DNA of 64,000 nucleotides from JAHRAW01 sp965243285. Lineage in GTDB: Bacteria > Pseudomonadota > Gammaproteobacteria > Arenicellales > Poriferihabitantaceae. Positions 10,101 to 17,980 of the stretch are shown piece by piece. Positions within the stretch are counted from its first letter, which is position 1. Each line of letters begins with the position of its first letter. Location of the stretch: assembly GCA_965243285.1 (NCBI GenBank), contig OZ251537.1, positions 62,001 through 126,000 of the forward strand, read 5' to 3'. Under the pieces are notes generated by a model. That model saw nothing but the letters and a program-made list of their open reading frames with translations, did not search any database and was not told where the DNA came from. The position numbers were made by a program, and so were the translations under genes.

Positions 10101-10487
10101 TTTATATATTTAAATGAGATTTATATACCTAAATCTGCAGTTCGATTGGCGTTTTTTTGAGGTCAGCAGCTGATTTAGGAGGGTGGCTTTTGACTTTTCG
10201 CTTTTGGCTTTTCGCTTTTGGCTTTTGACTTTTGGCTTTTGATTTGGCTTTTAACGTTTTACTCCCCCCCTTGCTTCATCTGGGAGGAGTCAAATCAGGC
10301 AGCTTTATCGCCTGATTTGGTGGGGGGCCGTTGAGGTTGGTCTTTTTGCTTTTGTCTTTAAATATTCAACTCATCAGCCCAAATGATGGACCAGGTAAAA
10401 ACCAAAAGCCAAGTCAAAAGCCAAGCAAGCTCAAACCCAAACCCACCGTGCAGATTTAGATATATAAATCCCATTTAAATGTATACC
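10101..10487. mobile_element. MITE-like non-coding repeat with terminal inverted repeats (copy 1)
   Basis: About 387 bp in the 590-bp gap between the convergent PGPGW and envC genes. The left end (10101-10140) and the reverse complement of the right end (10449-10487) share ATTTAAATG, then GATTTATATA, then CTAAATCTGCA with few mismatches, so the element has inverted termini of nearly 40 bp. Inside are a pyrimidine-rich run of TTTTGGC/TTTTCGC units, an ACTCC/GGAGT hairpin (10261-10290) and a perfect 9-bp stem AAATCAGGC/GCCTGATTT (10292-10318). No coding capacity. Related copies lie at about 20965-21130 (inverted) and 33941-34250. A MITE or a bidirectional-terminator-like repeat family are both possible. 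Confidence 0.7.
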
Positions 10488-10570
10488 GCGCGAAAAATAG
10501 CGGAAAACATGCATGAACATTTAAATATATACATAGCGGGCGAAATTTAAGTCGATGGTTTATGCCCCGA

Positions 10571-10622
10571 GGCCCAATCCGAATCCCAATCCGAATCCCA
10601 ATCCGAATCCGCTCGCGAATCC
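10571..10622. repeat. Short tandem repeat between the MITE-like element and envC
   Basis: Degenerate 6-12 bp units of the form AATCCGAATCCC run up to the envC stop. The remainder of the gap 10488-10640 contains no other feature that I can see. Confidence 0.5.
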
Positions 10623-10640
10623 GCCGCCGTTACCGGCCGC

Positions 10641-11939
10641 TTAAATTCGACACCACTGCAGCGGGTCGCGGGGTTCGCCGTGGTGCCTAATCTCAAAATA
10701 AAGTCCGGCGTGGCGGAGGCCGCCGGTCACACCGGCTTCGCCGATCGGCTGACCAGCCCGGATGGCGGCGCCGAGCGGGGCGCGCAGGGCGCGATTGTGA
10801 CCATATAGGCTCATGTAGCCGTCGCCGTGGTCGATCACCATCAGCTGCCCGTAGCCGCGAAACCAATCCGAAAAAACCACTTGTCCCGGATGAATCGCCC
10901 GCACCGCTTCGCCTTCCGCCGCCGCGAACATCAAACCCTCCCATTTCAGCCCGCTTTCGGGTTTACGCTGCCCAAAACGCGCCCGAATTTTGCCGTCGAT
11001 GGGCGACATCATCTCGCCTTGGCGGCGCCCGAACCCCCCCAACACCAGCCCCGACGGTGCGCCGCCAGCGATGCCCTCGGTCGACGACGCACCGTCGGGC
11101 ACAGCGGAATCCGCAGTCGCCGGCTGGTTGTCGCGCCGCAGGCGGGCTAATAACTGCGCCAATTTTTGCTCGCGATGCTGAAACACCGCCACTTGCTGAC
11201 GATTGTGTTGCATGTCGGCGCGGATGGCGGCCAGCGTGCGCGCCCGCGCGGCGCGGGTAGCGGCGAGTTGCTGCTCATTTTCGGCCAGCTGGGCGAGCGA
11301 TTTTTCCACCTGCCGCAGCCATTGCGCAGCCTCGGCGCGGGTTTGCAACAGCTCGCGCCGCAGCTGGGCGCCGTGTTCGATGCGCTGGTTGCGCGCCGCC
11401 GACAAATATCGAAAAATGCTCAGCGAGCGCGCCGTTGCCGTCGGGTCTTGCTGGCTTAAAATCAATTTCAGCGCGCTGTGACGCCCGAGCATATAGTGGG
11501 CGCGCACCAGCCTGATTAAATCATCGCGAGAATCCTCAATCCGCTGTTCGATCTCGATTTGGCGCTGCCGCAATTCGCGCTGCCGAACCTTGCCCTGGGA
11601 CAAATCGGCGCTTGCCTGCCGCTGCTGGGCGCGCAGTTCGCCGAGCCGACGCTCCAGTTGTTCTAAGACCGCCACGGCAGCCTTTTCCTGCCGGCTTTCG
11701 CTAGCCAGTTGTTGCTGCAAATCGCCGATGGATTGCCGCAGTTGCCGCAGTTCCGCCTGAGAACGCCCGGCCTCGCCGACCGCGCCGCCGAGGCCGGCCA
11801 GCAACAACGCCGCACCGACGCAAACCCGTCGCGCACCGGCCAACAACGCCAATTTTGCCGCCGGGGGCCGCGCCAGGTTGCGCCGCTGGGGCTGATGCTG
11901 GAGCAGTCGCCAGCGGGCGCGCCATACTCGTGAAATCAA
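10641..11939 (-). CDS. envC: EnvC-like murein hydrolase activator (coiled coil plus degenerate M23/LytM domain)
   Basis: 432 residues from a TTG at 11937-11939 preceded by GAGGG with 7 nt spacing. The open frame extends to 12197, but that extension lies in a decayed duplication and is unlikely to be coding. A hydrophobic N-terminal segment (VCVGAALLLAGLGG) serves as signal or anchor. A long Arg/Gln-rich coiled coil (about residues 65-290) precedes a C-terminal LytM domain with VIDHGDGYMSLYGHN and YFEIRHHGEPRDPLQW, which lacks the zinc-binding HxH of active enzymes, as in E. coli EnvC. By family it activates amidases AmiA/AmiB at the septum. The convergent neighbour is separated by a repeat element. 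Confidence 0.85.
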   Translation of the reverse strand: MISRVWRARWRLLQHQPQRRNLARPPAAKLALLAGARRVCVGAALLLAGLGGAVGEAGRSQAELRQLRQSIGDLQQQLASESRQEKAAVAVLEQLERRLGELRAQQRQASADLSQGKVRQRELRQRQIEIEQRIEDSRDDLIRLVRAHYMLGRHSALKLILSQQDPTATARSLSIFRYLSAARNQRIEHGAQLRRELLQTRAEAAQWLRQVEKSLAQLAENEQQLAATRAARARTLAAIRADMQHNRQQVAVFQHREQKLAQLLARLRRDNQPATADSAVPDGASSTEGIAGGAPSGLVLGGFGRRQGEMMSPIDGKIRARFGQRKPESGLKWEGLMFAAAEGEAVRAIHPGQVVFSDWFRGYGQLMVIDHGDGYMSLYGHNRALRAPLGAAIRAGQPIGEAGVTGGLRHAGLYFEIRHHGEPRDPLQWCRI

Positions 11940-12369
11940 GACGATTCCCTCGATAATTCGCTGAAAATCAGTGGGCGTGCATAAATTCAACCGAATGGAT
12001 TGCAAGATCATCGCCATCTTGCCCGGCCGATCTTCGCCGCCCGCCGCCCAGTGGCTGCCGCAAATCACCGATGGAGGGCCGGCGCGACCACAGTTCCATC
12101 CGAGAACGCCCGGCATCGACGGACTCGCCGACCACGCCGCCGCCCGCCAGCAACAACGCCGATTGCGCCGCCACCATACGCTGCGCCATATTCGCACCGA
12201 GTTATGTTCCGACGCTGGCGCCGATGCTGCTGACCATGGCTGGACGATGTCGTTCGTGCCGAGGCTGGGCTAGCGCTCGCACCGGGGCATAAAATCAAAG
12301 CAATTTACTCGACAATTCGCTGAAAATCGGTGGCGGCGGATAAATTCAGGCGAACAGCGCTGATTGCAT
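11705..12369. repeat. Degenerate tandem duplication of the envC 5' region
   Basis: Segment 11705-12004 (start of envC plus upstream) reappears, diverged, at about 12045-12369. Shared blocks in the same order include GAGAACGCCCGGC, CTCGCCGACC, CCAGCAACAACGCCG and AATTCGCTGAAAATC. A third fragment of the last block occurs at about 12415-12450. The upstream copy has stops in the envC frame and looks decayed. It explains the misleading N-terminal extension of the envC reading frame. The rest of the interval up to 12484 shows no other gene. Confidence 0.7.
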
Positions 12370-12484
12370 CGGCGCCCGCGCCAGGTCCGTGAGGCCGAGA
12401 TTTAAGTCCACGCGGCAATCCGCTGAAAACCGAATTGCGATTATAATTCACCGCCGACCAAAACCCCCGACCGAAACCGCCGCC

Positions 12485-13618
12485 ATGTCGCTGTCTATCC
12501 TGCCCGTTTTTCACCTCACGCTGGTCGCCCTGGTGGCGGTCAAGGCGGTCGATGTTTTCACGGCGCCAAACTGGGCCGCCGGCGTGGTGGTCGGCGTTGC
12601 CGCGACGGCGGCGCTGGTGATGCTGGCGATGCTGCACAAAGCCACGTCGCGGCGGCGGCGCGCTGCATTATCGTGCTTGCAAGGCATCGGCACGCTCGGC
12701 TTGACCGTCGCCGCCGCCACGCTGGCGGCGCCGGCCTGGCAGTTGTTAGCCGGCGCCGGCGCCACCGGCGTGGTCGGTCGCATGGCGCCCATATTCGTCG
12801 CCGCGCTGGCTTTATACGGCGTAAACTTATGGCTGGAGGCATCGCAAACCGCGGCCGAATCCTCAGGGCTGCAGCGCCTGGCGCGATTGCTGGCCGGGCC
12901 GCGCTTGTTGCTGGCGCTCATCGTCGCCATGTTGCTAAGCGCCGGGGTGCTGCTGGCCATGGACTGGGTGGCGCACAATATGGAGGCGGCGCGGGTGGTG
13001 ACGGTGCGCTTTATCGAGCGCGGCATCATCCCGCCGATCACGCTGCTGCTATTTTTCTGGGGGGTGCTGCTGCTGCTCGGCAAACAATGGAATATTCGCC
13101 GCCTGCGCCGCGCCTTAACGCGTTGGGGCCAGGGCGATTTTGGCGACAAACACCCCTTGGCGGCCGGCATCGAGGCGCTGGCCACCAGCGATGAAGTGGC
13201 GGTGTTCGCGCAAGACATCGGCCCGGCGGCCGAAAGCACGGCGCTGGAGGAAGGCATCGCCCTGCTGTGGCAGCGCCACGAGGAATCCTACCTATTTCCG
13301 CGCTATGTGATTTGGGCGGTGCCGGTGCTCGGCTTTATCGGCACGGTGCTCGGCATCTCCCTGGCGGCCGACGGCATTCGCCGCATCATCGGCTCCGATG
13401 GCGGCCTCTCCGGATTGTCGGGCGATTTGAGCGGCGCCATCGCCCCCCTCGGCATCGCCTTCGACACCACCCTCATCGCGCTATCTTTAAGCGTGGCGTT
13501 GATGCTGTTGCTGTCGTTAGTGCAGCGCGAGGAAGAACGCGCCTTAAGCACCTTGGAATGGCGGGTGCGCGCCTCGTGCCGCGAGCAACGCGCCGCCCGC
13601 GACCGCCATCTGGCGTAG
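12485..13618 (+). CDS. MotA/TolQ/ExbB-like proton-channel protein
   Basis: 377 residues from ATG 12485. About seven hydrophobic segments are visible. The last two hold the family hallmarks: VPVLGFIGTVLGISLAADGI (about residues 287-306) and APLGIAFDTTLIALSLSVAL (about 322-341), with the polar Thr residues that line the channel in TolQ/ExbB/MotA proteins. Between the fifth and sixth segments is a cytoplasmic stretch of about 80 residues. By family it forms an inner-membrane multimer that uses ion flow to power a partner with a single membrane helix. It opens a plus-strand cluster with two single-anchor proteins and an FGE-like protein. It is longer and has more N-terminal helices than ordinary ExbB, nearer to ZorA/MotA-type proteins. 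Confidence 0.8.
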   Translation: MSLSILPVFHLTLVALVAVKAVDVFTAPNWAAGVVVGVAATAALVMLAMLHKATSRRRRAALSCLQGIGTLGLTVAAATLAAPAWQLLAGAGATGVVGRMAPIFVAALALYGVNLWLEASQTAAESSGLQRLARLLAGPRLLLALIVAMLLSAGVLLAMDWVAHNMEAARVVTVRFIERGIIPPITLLLFFWGVLLLLGKQWNIRRLRRALTRWGQGDFGDKHPLAAGIEALATSDEVAVFAQDIGPAAESTALEEGIALLWQRHEESYLFPRYVIWAVPVLGFIGTVLGISLAADGIRRIIGSDGGLSGLSGDLSGAIAPLGIAFDTTLIALSLSVALMLLLSLVQREEERALSTLEWRVRASCREQRAARDRHLA

Positions 13619-13680
13619 CTTTGTAGGCTGCCTCGCGTAGACTGTAGACATAGTGTTAATTTCGCGCCCATAGCGCCGCC

Positions 13681-14247
13681 ATGCCCGCCGTCGGCAGATT
13701 AAGCCTTGCCAGAGGACCGCGCGCGCGCCACGCCCCACGCGCCGCCCAGGAGGAAAACAACGCCCCGATGATGGCCATCTTCGGCGGCGCCTTCGCCCTC
13801 ATGTTGGTATTTTTGCTGCTGGTTAATTTGCATTCCAACGCGCAAGTGCGCGAGCGCATGCAACAAGCCTCCGAACAAGGTTTATATCGCATCCAGCGCT
13901 TAGACGGCGGCGCCGGTTACGCCGTGATCGTATTCTCCGATTCAGTACGCGTGATCGAGACCGGCGCATCCGCCTCGCTCGGCGTCATCTGCGCATCGGG
14001 CAGCCCGTTCATCGACTACGCCCGTCGCATCTACGAACAAGAACAACAACAAATCGTATTCTTCTTACTCGAAGGCAGCGTCGGCGCCATGTTCGAAGCC
14101 CGCGAATGCTTACGCACCCTATGGCCGCAACGCGCCCTCACCATCGGCTGGGTAGTCGCCGACAACGAACTCCTAAAATCCATCGCCTTAGAAGACATCC
14201 CCCCCTACATCCGCGAATACGCCGAACCAAAAACTGCACCGCAGTGA
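13681..14247 (+). CDS. Single-anchor membrane protein of the channel cluster
   Basis: 188 residues. A basic N-terminus (about 28 residues) precedes one membrane helix MMAIFGGAFALMLVFLLLVN (about 30-50). A periplasmic domain of roughly 130 residues follows, with a beta-rich appearance (GYAVIVFSDSVRVIETGASA, QQQIVFFLLEGSVGAMFEAR). The topology is that of ExbD/TolR/MotB partners, but the membrane helix contains no Asp, only Asn near its end, so it is unlikely to carry the ion path itself. No named domain recognised. It begins 62 nt after the TolQ-like gene. The next cluster gene is 1.5 kb away because of an AT-rich insertion. Confidence 0.7.
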   Translation: MPAVGRLSLARGPRARHAPRAAQEENNAPMMAIFGGAFALMLVFLLLVNLHSNAQVRERMQQASEQGLYRIQRLDGGAGYAVIVFSDSVRVIETGASASLGVICASGSPFIDYARRIYEQEQQQIVFFLLEGSVGAMFEARECLRTLWPQRALTIGWVVADNELLKSIALEDIPPYIREYAEPKTAPQ

Positions 14248-14313
14248 GTCGTGGCTGTTCCAACGCACAAATCAGCCACCCATTGGCCGATTATCTCCGC
14301 ATTACATACACTA

Positions 14314-15084
14314 ATGAGTACTCCATCTTTCGGTGAATTAAACACCGTCTCTTTACGAGAGCTTTGGCCCCGTGAAGCGGATGATTTTACACCTTGGCTG
14401 GCCGAGAACCTATCAGAGCTTGGTAAAGCGTTAGGGATGGACTTGGAGTTGGTCGAGCAAGAGGCCAGCGTAGGTGATTTTTCTCTTGATATTCTAGCCC
14501 GCGATTTAGGTTCCTCAAAATCCGTAATTATTGAAAACCAACTGAGCCAAACCGATCATGACCACTTGGGTAAATTACTAACCTATACCGCCGGTTTCAA
14601 TGCTTCAATTGTTATCTGGATTTCAGAATCCATTCGCGAAGAGCATCGCCAAACCTTAGATTGGCTGAATCAAAGAACCGATACCGACACCTCATTTTTT
14701 GGTGTTGTGGTGGAAGTTATTAAAATTGACGAATCTAATCCTGCATTTAATTTTAAATTGGTCGCTTCGCCGAATGAATGGCAAAAACAGAAGGGACATC
14801 AAACATCAGGAAATTCAATTTCCCCCCGCAGTGAAAAATATAGAACTTACTTTCAATCTTTGATCGATGATTTAAGAAATAACCACAAATTTACTAATGC
14901 AAAAGCCGCCCAACTTCAAAGTTGGTATTCCTTTTCCTCTGGCTATAGTGGGATAAGTTATGATGCAACTTTCTCGAAAGATGGGCGCGCTAGTTCTCAG
15001 TTATATATTGGAATTAATGTCAAAGAGAAAAACAAGTTTATATTCAAAGTCAGACATGCAAAAATGTTATGCGTTTTTCCCTGA
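14314..15084 (+). CDS. DUF4268 / PD-(D/E)xK nuclease-like protein, C-terminally truncated
   Basis: 256 residues from ATG 14314; the frame extends 21 codons further upstream, but that part looks like the GC-rich flank. The N-terminal half has VGDFSLDILARDLGSSKSVI, then ENQLSQTDHDHLGKLLTYTA, the D...ExQ core of nuclease-fold DUF4268-associated proteins. DUF4268 itself begins near residue 180 (YRTYFQSLIDDLRNNHKF). The homologous pattern breaks after VKEKNK and ends in FIFKVRHAKMLCVFP, so roughly the last 60 residues of the domain are missing. The gene is clearly AT-richer than both neighbours and sits in the middle of the channel cluster. Possibly a defence or mobile-element cargo gene; function unknown. 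Confidence 0.65.
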   Translation: MSTPSFGELNTVSLRELWPREADDFTPWLAENLSELGKALGMDLELVEQEASVGDFSLDILARDLGSSKSVIIENQLSQTDHDHLGKLLTYTAGFNASIVIWISESIREEHRQTLDWLNQRTDTDTSFFGVVVEVIKIDESNPAFNFKLVASPNEWQKQKGHQTSGNSISPRSEKYRTYFQSLIDDLRNNHKFTNAKAAQLQSWYSFSSGYSGISYDATFSKDGRASSQLYIGINVKEKNKFIFKVRHAKMLCVFP

Positions 15085-15202
15085 AAATAACGCATAACAA
15101 GGATATGGAATTTGCGCAACGCTGTGCATCCTTGGCCGTGCTGCGCATCTCCACCTGGAAAATTTTCATGCGGTCAACTCGCTGCTTATCGTGGCGTTAA
15201 AT
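15066..15202 (+). other. Possible integron attC-like recombination site
   Basis: A 10-bp inverted repeat GTTATGCGTT/AACGCATAAC (15066-15098) is followed, about 100 bp later, by GGCGTTAAAT, which contains GTTAAAT and matches the GTTRRRY core site. The spacing from CATAAC to GTTAAAT fits the 60-140 bp range of attC elements. It lies exactly between two promoterless, AT-rich plus-strand genes. The internal stem is poor by eye and no integrase is in the window, so this is tentative. Confidence 0.3.
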
Positions 15203-15216
15203 TTACAGGAACAAGC

Positions 15217-15686
15217 ATGAGCATACCGTGTCGACATTCTGCTGGCTTCGGCAAAAGAATTGAGTATTGGGTTGTGGGACTCATGCTTAAAAATGGCATG
15301 GATATTTATATGCCTTTGGTCGATGACAATGGTATTGATGCCGTGATTAGAAAGTCGGATGGAACCTTTATTGAGAGCCAAGTAAAAGCACGCTCCAAAA
15401 CCGTCGCAATGGGAGATGCCGCAATGTTTGCAGCAATAACCCACGAGAAACGAAATAATTATTACTTCGTGTTTTATTCTGAATGCCTCAATACATTTTG
15501 GATTATGTCGTCCGAAGAGTTTATGCAGAATCAAGTCAAAACAAAAATGGTAAAAATATTGGCCAGCGTTCAATCTGGTTTAATGGGAAACATAAAAATA
15601 AAGAAACCGGAGAGTACGAAGAACACTGCCATGAGAAATTTTCCAAATATATGGCGACTGATTTCTCGCGACTGGTGAAGATTTAA
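15217..15686 (+). pseudogene. Hypothetical AT-rich accessory protein, frameshifted near its 3' end
   Basis: ATG 15217 follows AGGAA and starts MSIPCRHSAGFGKRIEYWVV, continuing through VDDNGIDAVIRKSDGTFIES, then QVKARSKTVAMGDAAMFAAI. D...E-x-Q-x-K resembles a PD-(D/E)xK-like active site, but I do not recognise a named family. After IMSSEEF the frame is wrong. Adding one T to the TTT at 15520-15522 gives EEFYAESSQNKNGKN and a natural end at ...ATDFSRLVKI (stop 15684-15686). The span is one base short of whole codons. It belongs to the same AT-rich insertion as the DUF4268 gene. Real decay or a sequencing indel. Confidence 0.55.
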
Positions 15687-15725
15687 TCAAACATCCAAAA
15701 ATGAATACAAAAAAATCCGACGAAC

Positions 15726-17744
15726 ATGGATAAATCAGCGGCGCGGCGGCGGATGCCGGATTTTGCTGGGGTGGCGTTGGTGGATATTCTCGCCAATGGC
15801 GTTGCCATGCTCATCATCGTCATCGTGGTCAGCATTGCGGCGCGGATTGACCGTGATGCGCGTCACGCTGAGCAGGCCGATGAAGTCGCGGCGGTGATGA
15901 GCCACCAATTCAGCACCTCGTTAGTGCTGAACAGTTTGGCCGCCAGCCCGCCGGCGGTGTTGCACGACTACGCGGCCTCGCCCATCGACCAAATTTTAGA
16001 CCCGCAAGTTTTGCCCATCATCGAACTGCATACCAAATTCGTGCGCGAGTTTTATAGCGGCGCCATCTGGCCGCGGCGCGAGTTGTTGCAAGAATTCAAC
16101 GGCATGACCGATTGGCTGGCATCGCTCAACCCGCAGCAAAAACAGCGCCTGCGCATGGATGTATACGATGTCGGGCAGTTTTATGTGACCATGTCCACGC
16201 TGCGCGAGCACGACATCACGGTGCGCCATTGGCACTTTTTGCGCGGCCCGCTGGCGTTGGGCGATGCGGCGCGGTGTCCACCCGGGGTGGCCGCCAAAGA
16301 TTGCTTAAGCAGCGGCAGCGAGGCCCCGGATTTACCCACATTGAGCCGCGGGACGCGAGATTCCGGCGACCTCGGCGATGATTGGCCGCGCTTCGATATT
16401 GGCGATGGCGATGGCGCAGGTGGCGGCAACACCCCCGGCCGCTTGCCCGGCGGCGTGGTGCCCGGCGCGGTCGGCGGTGCCGGCGACGGCTTCGGCAGCG
16501 CCGGCGGTCAAGGCGGGCAAGCGGGCAATTCCGGTAATTCCGGCGGCAACTCCGGCAATTCCGCAGGCTCCGGCCGTGGCGGCGGCTTGCGCGGCAGCGG
16601 TTTTGGCTCCCAGGGCACCGGCTCGGCCGCCGAGTTGGGCAGTTTTCCCAACGCCGACCCCTCCGCCGGCGGCGCAGGTGGCGCAGGTGGCGCGCCCGGC
16701 GGTGCCGAGGCCCGCGATGGCGCCCCCGGACAAGGCGCCGGCCGTCCCGGCGTGGTCAATTTCCGCATCGCCATGCCCGATTTCGTGCAGCGCGCTGCCG
16801 GCGCCGGGGCTGGCGCCATCCCCACCCTCGAGACCATCTTCGGGGTGATGTTCCACTACCTCGGCGAATTACAAGACGCGTTAGACCGCGGCGATTCCCC
16901 CAGCCAGCAGGTCGCAGATTTCTCGGCCCTCTTACAGCGCGCCTTCAGCGCCCCGCCGCCGCTCACCGCCGCCGAACGCCTGGCGGCGCAAAATCTCGCC
17001 ATCGATTTCGCACTGCGTGATTTGGTGGATGCGGTCGAATCGCCACGCGCCCTGCTGGTGCGCCCAGCGCAGCACGGCGCCGCGCACGCCTTCGTCGCCC
17101 TCACCCCAAACCGCGTGCTGGAATCGGTCCGCGTGCACCCCGGCGGCCCCATCATCGCCGTTTCATCGACTGCGCCGACTTCGCCCGCCGCCGGCAATGT
17201 CGATATCGATATCGATGGCAATATCGATAACAATATCGATAACGATGCCAGCGCCGCCGAAACCAAAACCGCCACCACGCCCCCCGAACATGCCCGCGTC
17301 TCGCTCGCCCTCAACGCCTATCCCGGCATCTGGCAAGGGCTGGATTTGCGCCTGACGCCAGGCTCGGCGCTGCTAACCCCGCCGCAAGCGCGCGCCCCGC
17401 ACCAACTACGCTGGCGCACCGCGGCCCACATCTCAAAAGATTTGGATGATTTCATCGTCGGCTTCGTATTGGCCGATTTCGACGCCGACGGCAACCTGCG
17501 CGCCCAAGCCGACGCCAACCGCCTGCAAATAAACGGCCGCGCCCTATTTTCGGTATACCCCAAAGCCCTGTTCGGCACCCGCGGCTGGCTGGTCACCCTA
17601 TACGCGGCGCTGGTGCTCGGCTTGCTGCTGCTCGTGTTATCGCGCCGCTGGCTCACGCCCAAGGTTCGACCGCGAACCCGGCCCCAACCGCGCCCCGACC
17701 TCGCCCCAACCTCGCCCCAACCTCGCCCCAACCTCGCCCGTTAG
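15726..17744 (+). CDS. ExbD/TolR-like anchored protein with Gly-rich linker and C-terminal membrane helix
   Basis: 672 residues. The N-terminal helix FAGVALVDILANGVAMLIIV has Asp20 placed as in ExbD/TolR (PLIDVM...), the residue that carries protons in those stators. A periplasmic region (about 35-225) is followed by a Gly/Ser/Ala-rich linker (about 229-350), a folded region with a run of Asp/Ile/Asn repeats from short DNA repeats (VDIDIDGNIDNNIDNDAS, about 495-512), and a second membrane helix LVTLYAALVLGLLLLVLSRR (about 622-641). The tail is an Arg/Pro repeat. It is a candidate partner for the TolQ-like protein at 12485. Two anchors and such a large insert are not usual for ExbD. Function unknown. 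Confidence 0.7.
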   Translation: MDKSAARRRMPDFAGVALVDILANGVAMLIIVIVVSIAARIDRDARHAEQADEVAAVMSHQFSTSLVLNSLAASPPAVLHDYAASPIDQILDPQVLPIIELHTKFVREFYSGAIWPRRELLQEFNGMTDWLASLNPQQKQRLRMDVYDVGQFYVTMSTLREHDITVRHWHFLRGPLALGDAARCPPGVAAKDCLSSGSEAPDLPTLSRGTRDSGDLGDDWPRFDIGDGDGAGGGNTPGRLPGGVVPGAVGGAGDGFGSAGGQGGQAGNSGNSGGNSGNSAGSGRGGGLRGSGFGSQGTGSAAELGSFPNADPSAGGAGGAGGAPGGAEARDGAPGQGAGRPGVVNFRIAMPDFVQRAAGAGAGAIPTLETIFGVMFHYLGELQDALDRGDSPSQQVADFSALLQRAFSAPPPLTAAERLAAQNLAIDFALRDLVDAVESPRALLVRPAQHGAAHAFVALTPNRVLESVRVHPGGPIIAVSSTAPTSPAAGNVDIDIDGNIDNNIDNDASAAETKTATTPPEHARVSLALNAYPGIWQGLDLRLTPGSALLTPPQARAPHQLRWRTAAHISKDLDDFIVGFVLADFDADGNLRAQADANRLQINGRALFSVYPKALFGTRGWLVTLYAALVLGLLLLVLSRRWLTPKVRPRTRPQPRPDLAPTSPQPRPNLAR

Positions 17745-17768
17745 AGTCCCATTAGGCTGATTAAATTT

Positions 17769-17790
17769 GGATTTATCGACCTAAATCTGC
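17769..17790. repeat. Solitary end of the MITE-like repeat
   Basis: GGATTTATCGACCTAAATCT closely matches the terminal inverted repeat of the 10101-10487 element (GATTTATATA plus CTAAATCTGC), in the 236-bp gap before the FGE-like gene. No hairpin core follows, so this is a remnant or an isolated end. Confidence 0.45.
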
Positions 17791-17980
17791 TTGATGGGGG
17801 TTTTGTTCGCAACACCAAACCGCGCTCACATCCTAAATCCCAACCCCCGAATCCATGCCCCCATTCGCCGCCGAGCCGACGGCAAAACACGATGCCTAAA
17901 ACACGACCGCTAACCGGAATGCCCCAACAAAGTACCCAAAACAACGCCCCCACAAATACCCAAACTAAATACCCAAAAAA

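Noticed and set aside
11940..12197. N-terminal 86-residue extension of EnvC
   Set aside because: It lies in a decayed tandem duplication, has no signal-like character and no ribosome site, whereas TTG 11939 follows GAGGG.
16332..16856. Minus-strand Ala/Gly-rich frame opposite the ExbD-like gene
   Set aside because: It mirrors the Gly-rich linker of the plus-strand gene and has no domain or ribosome site.
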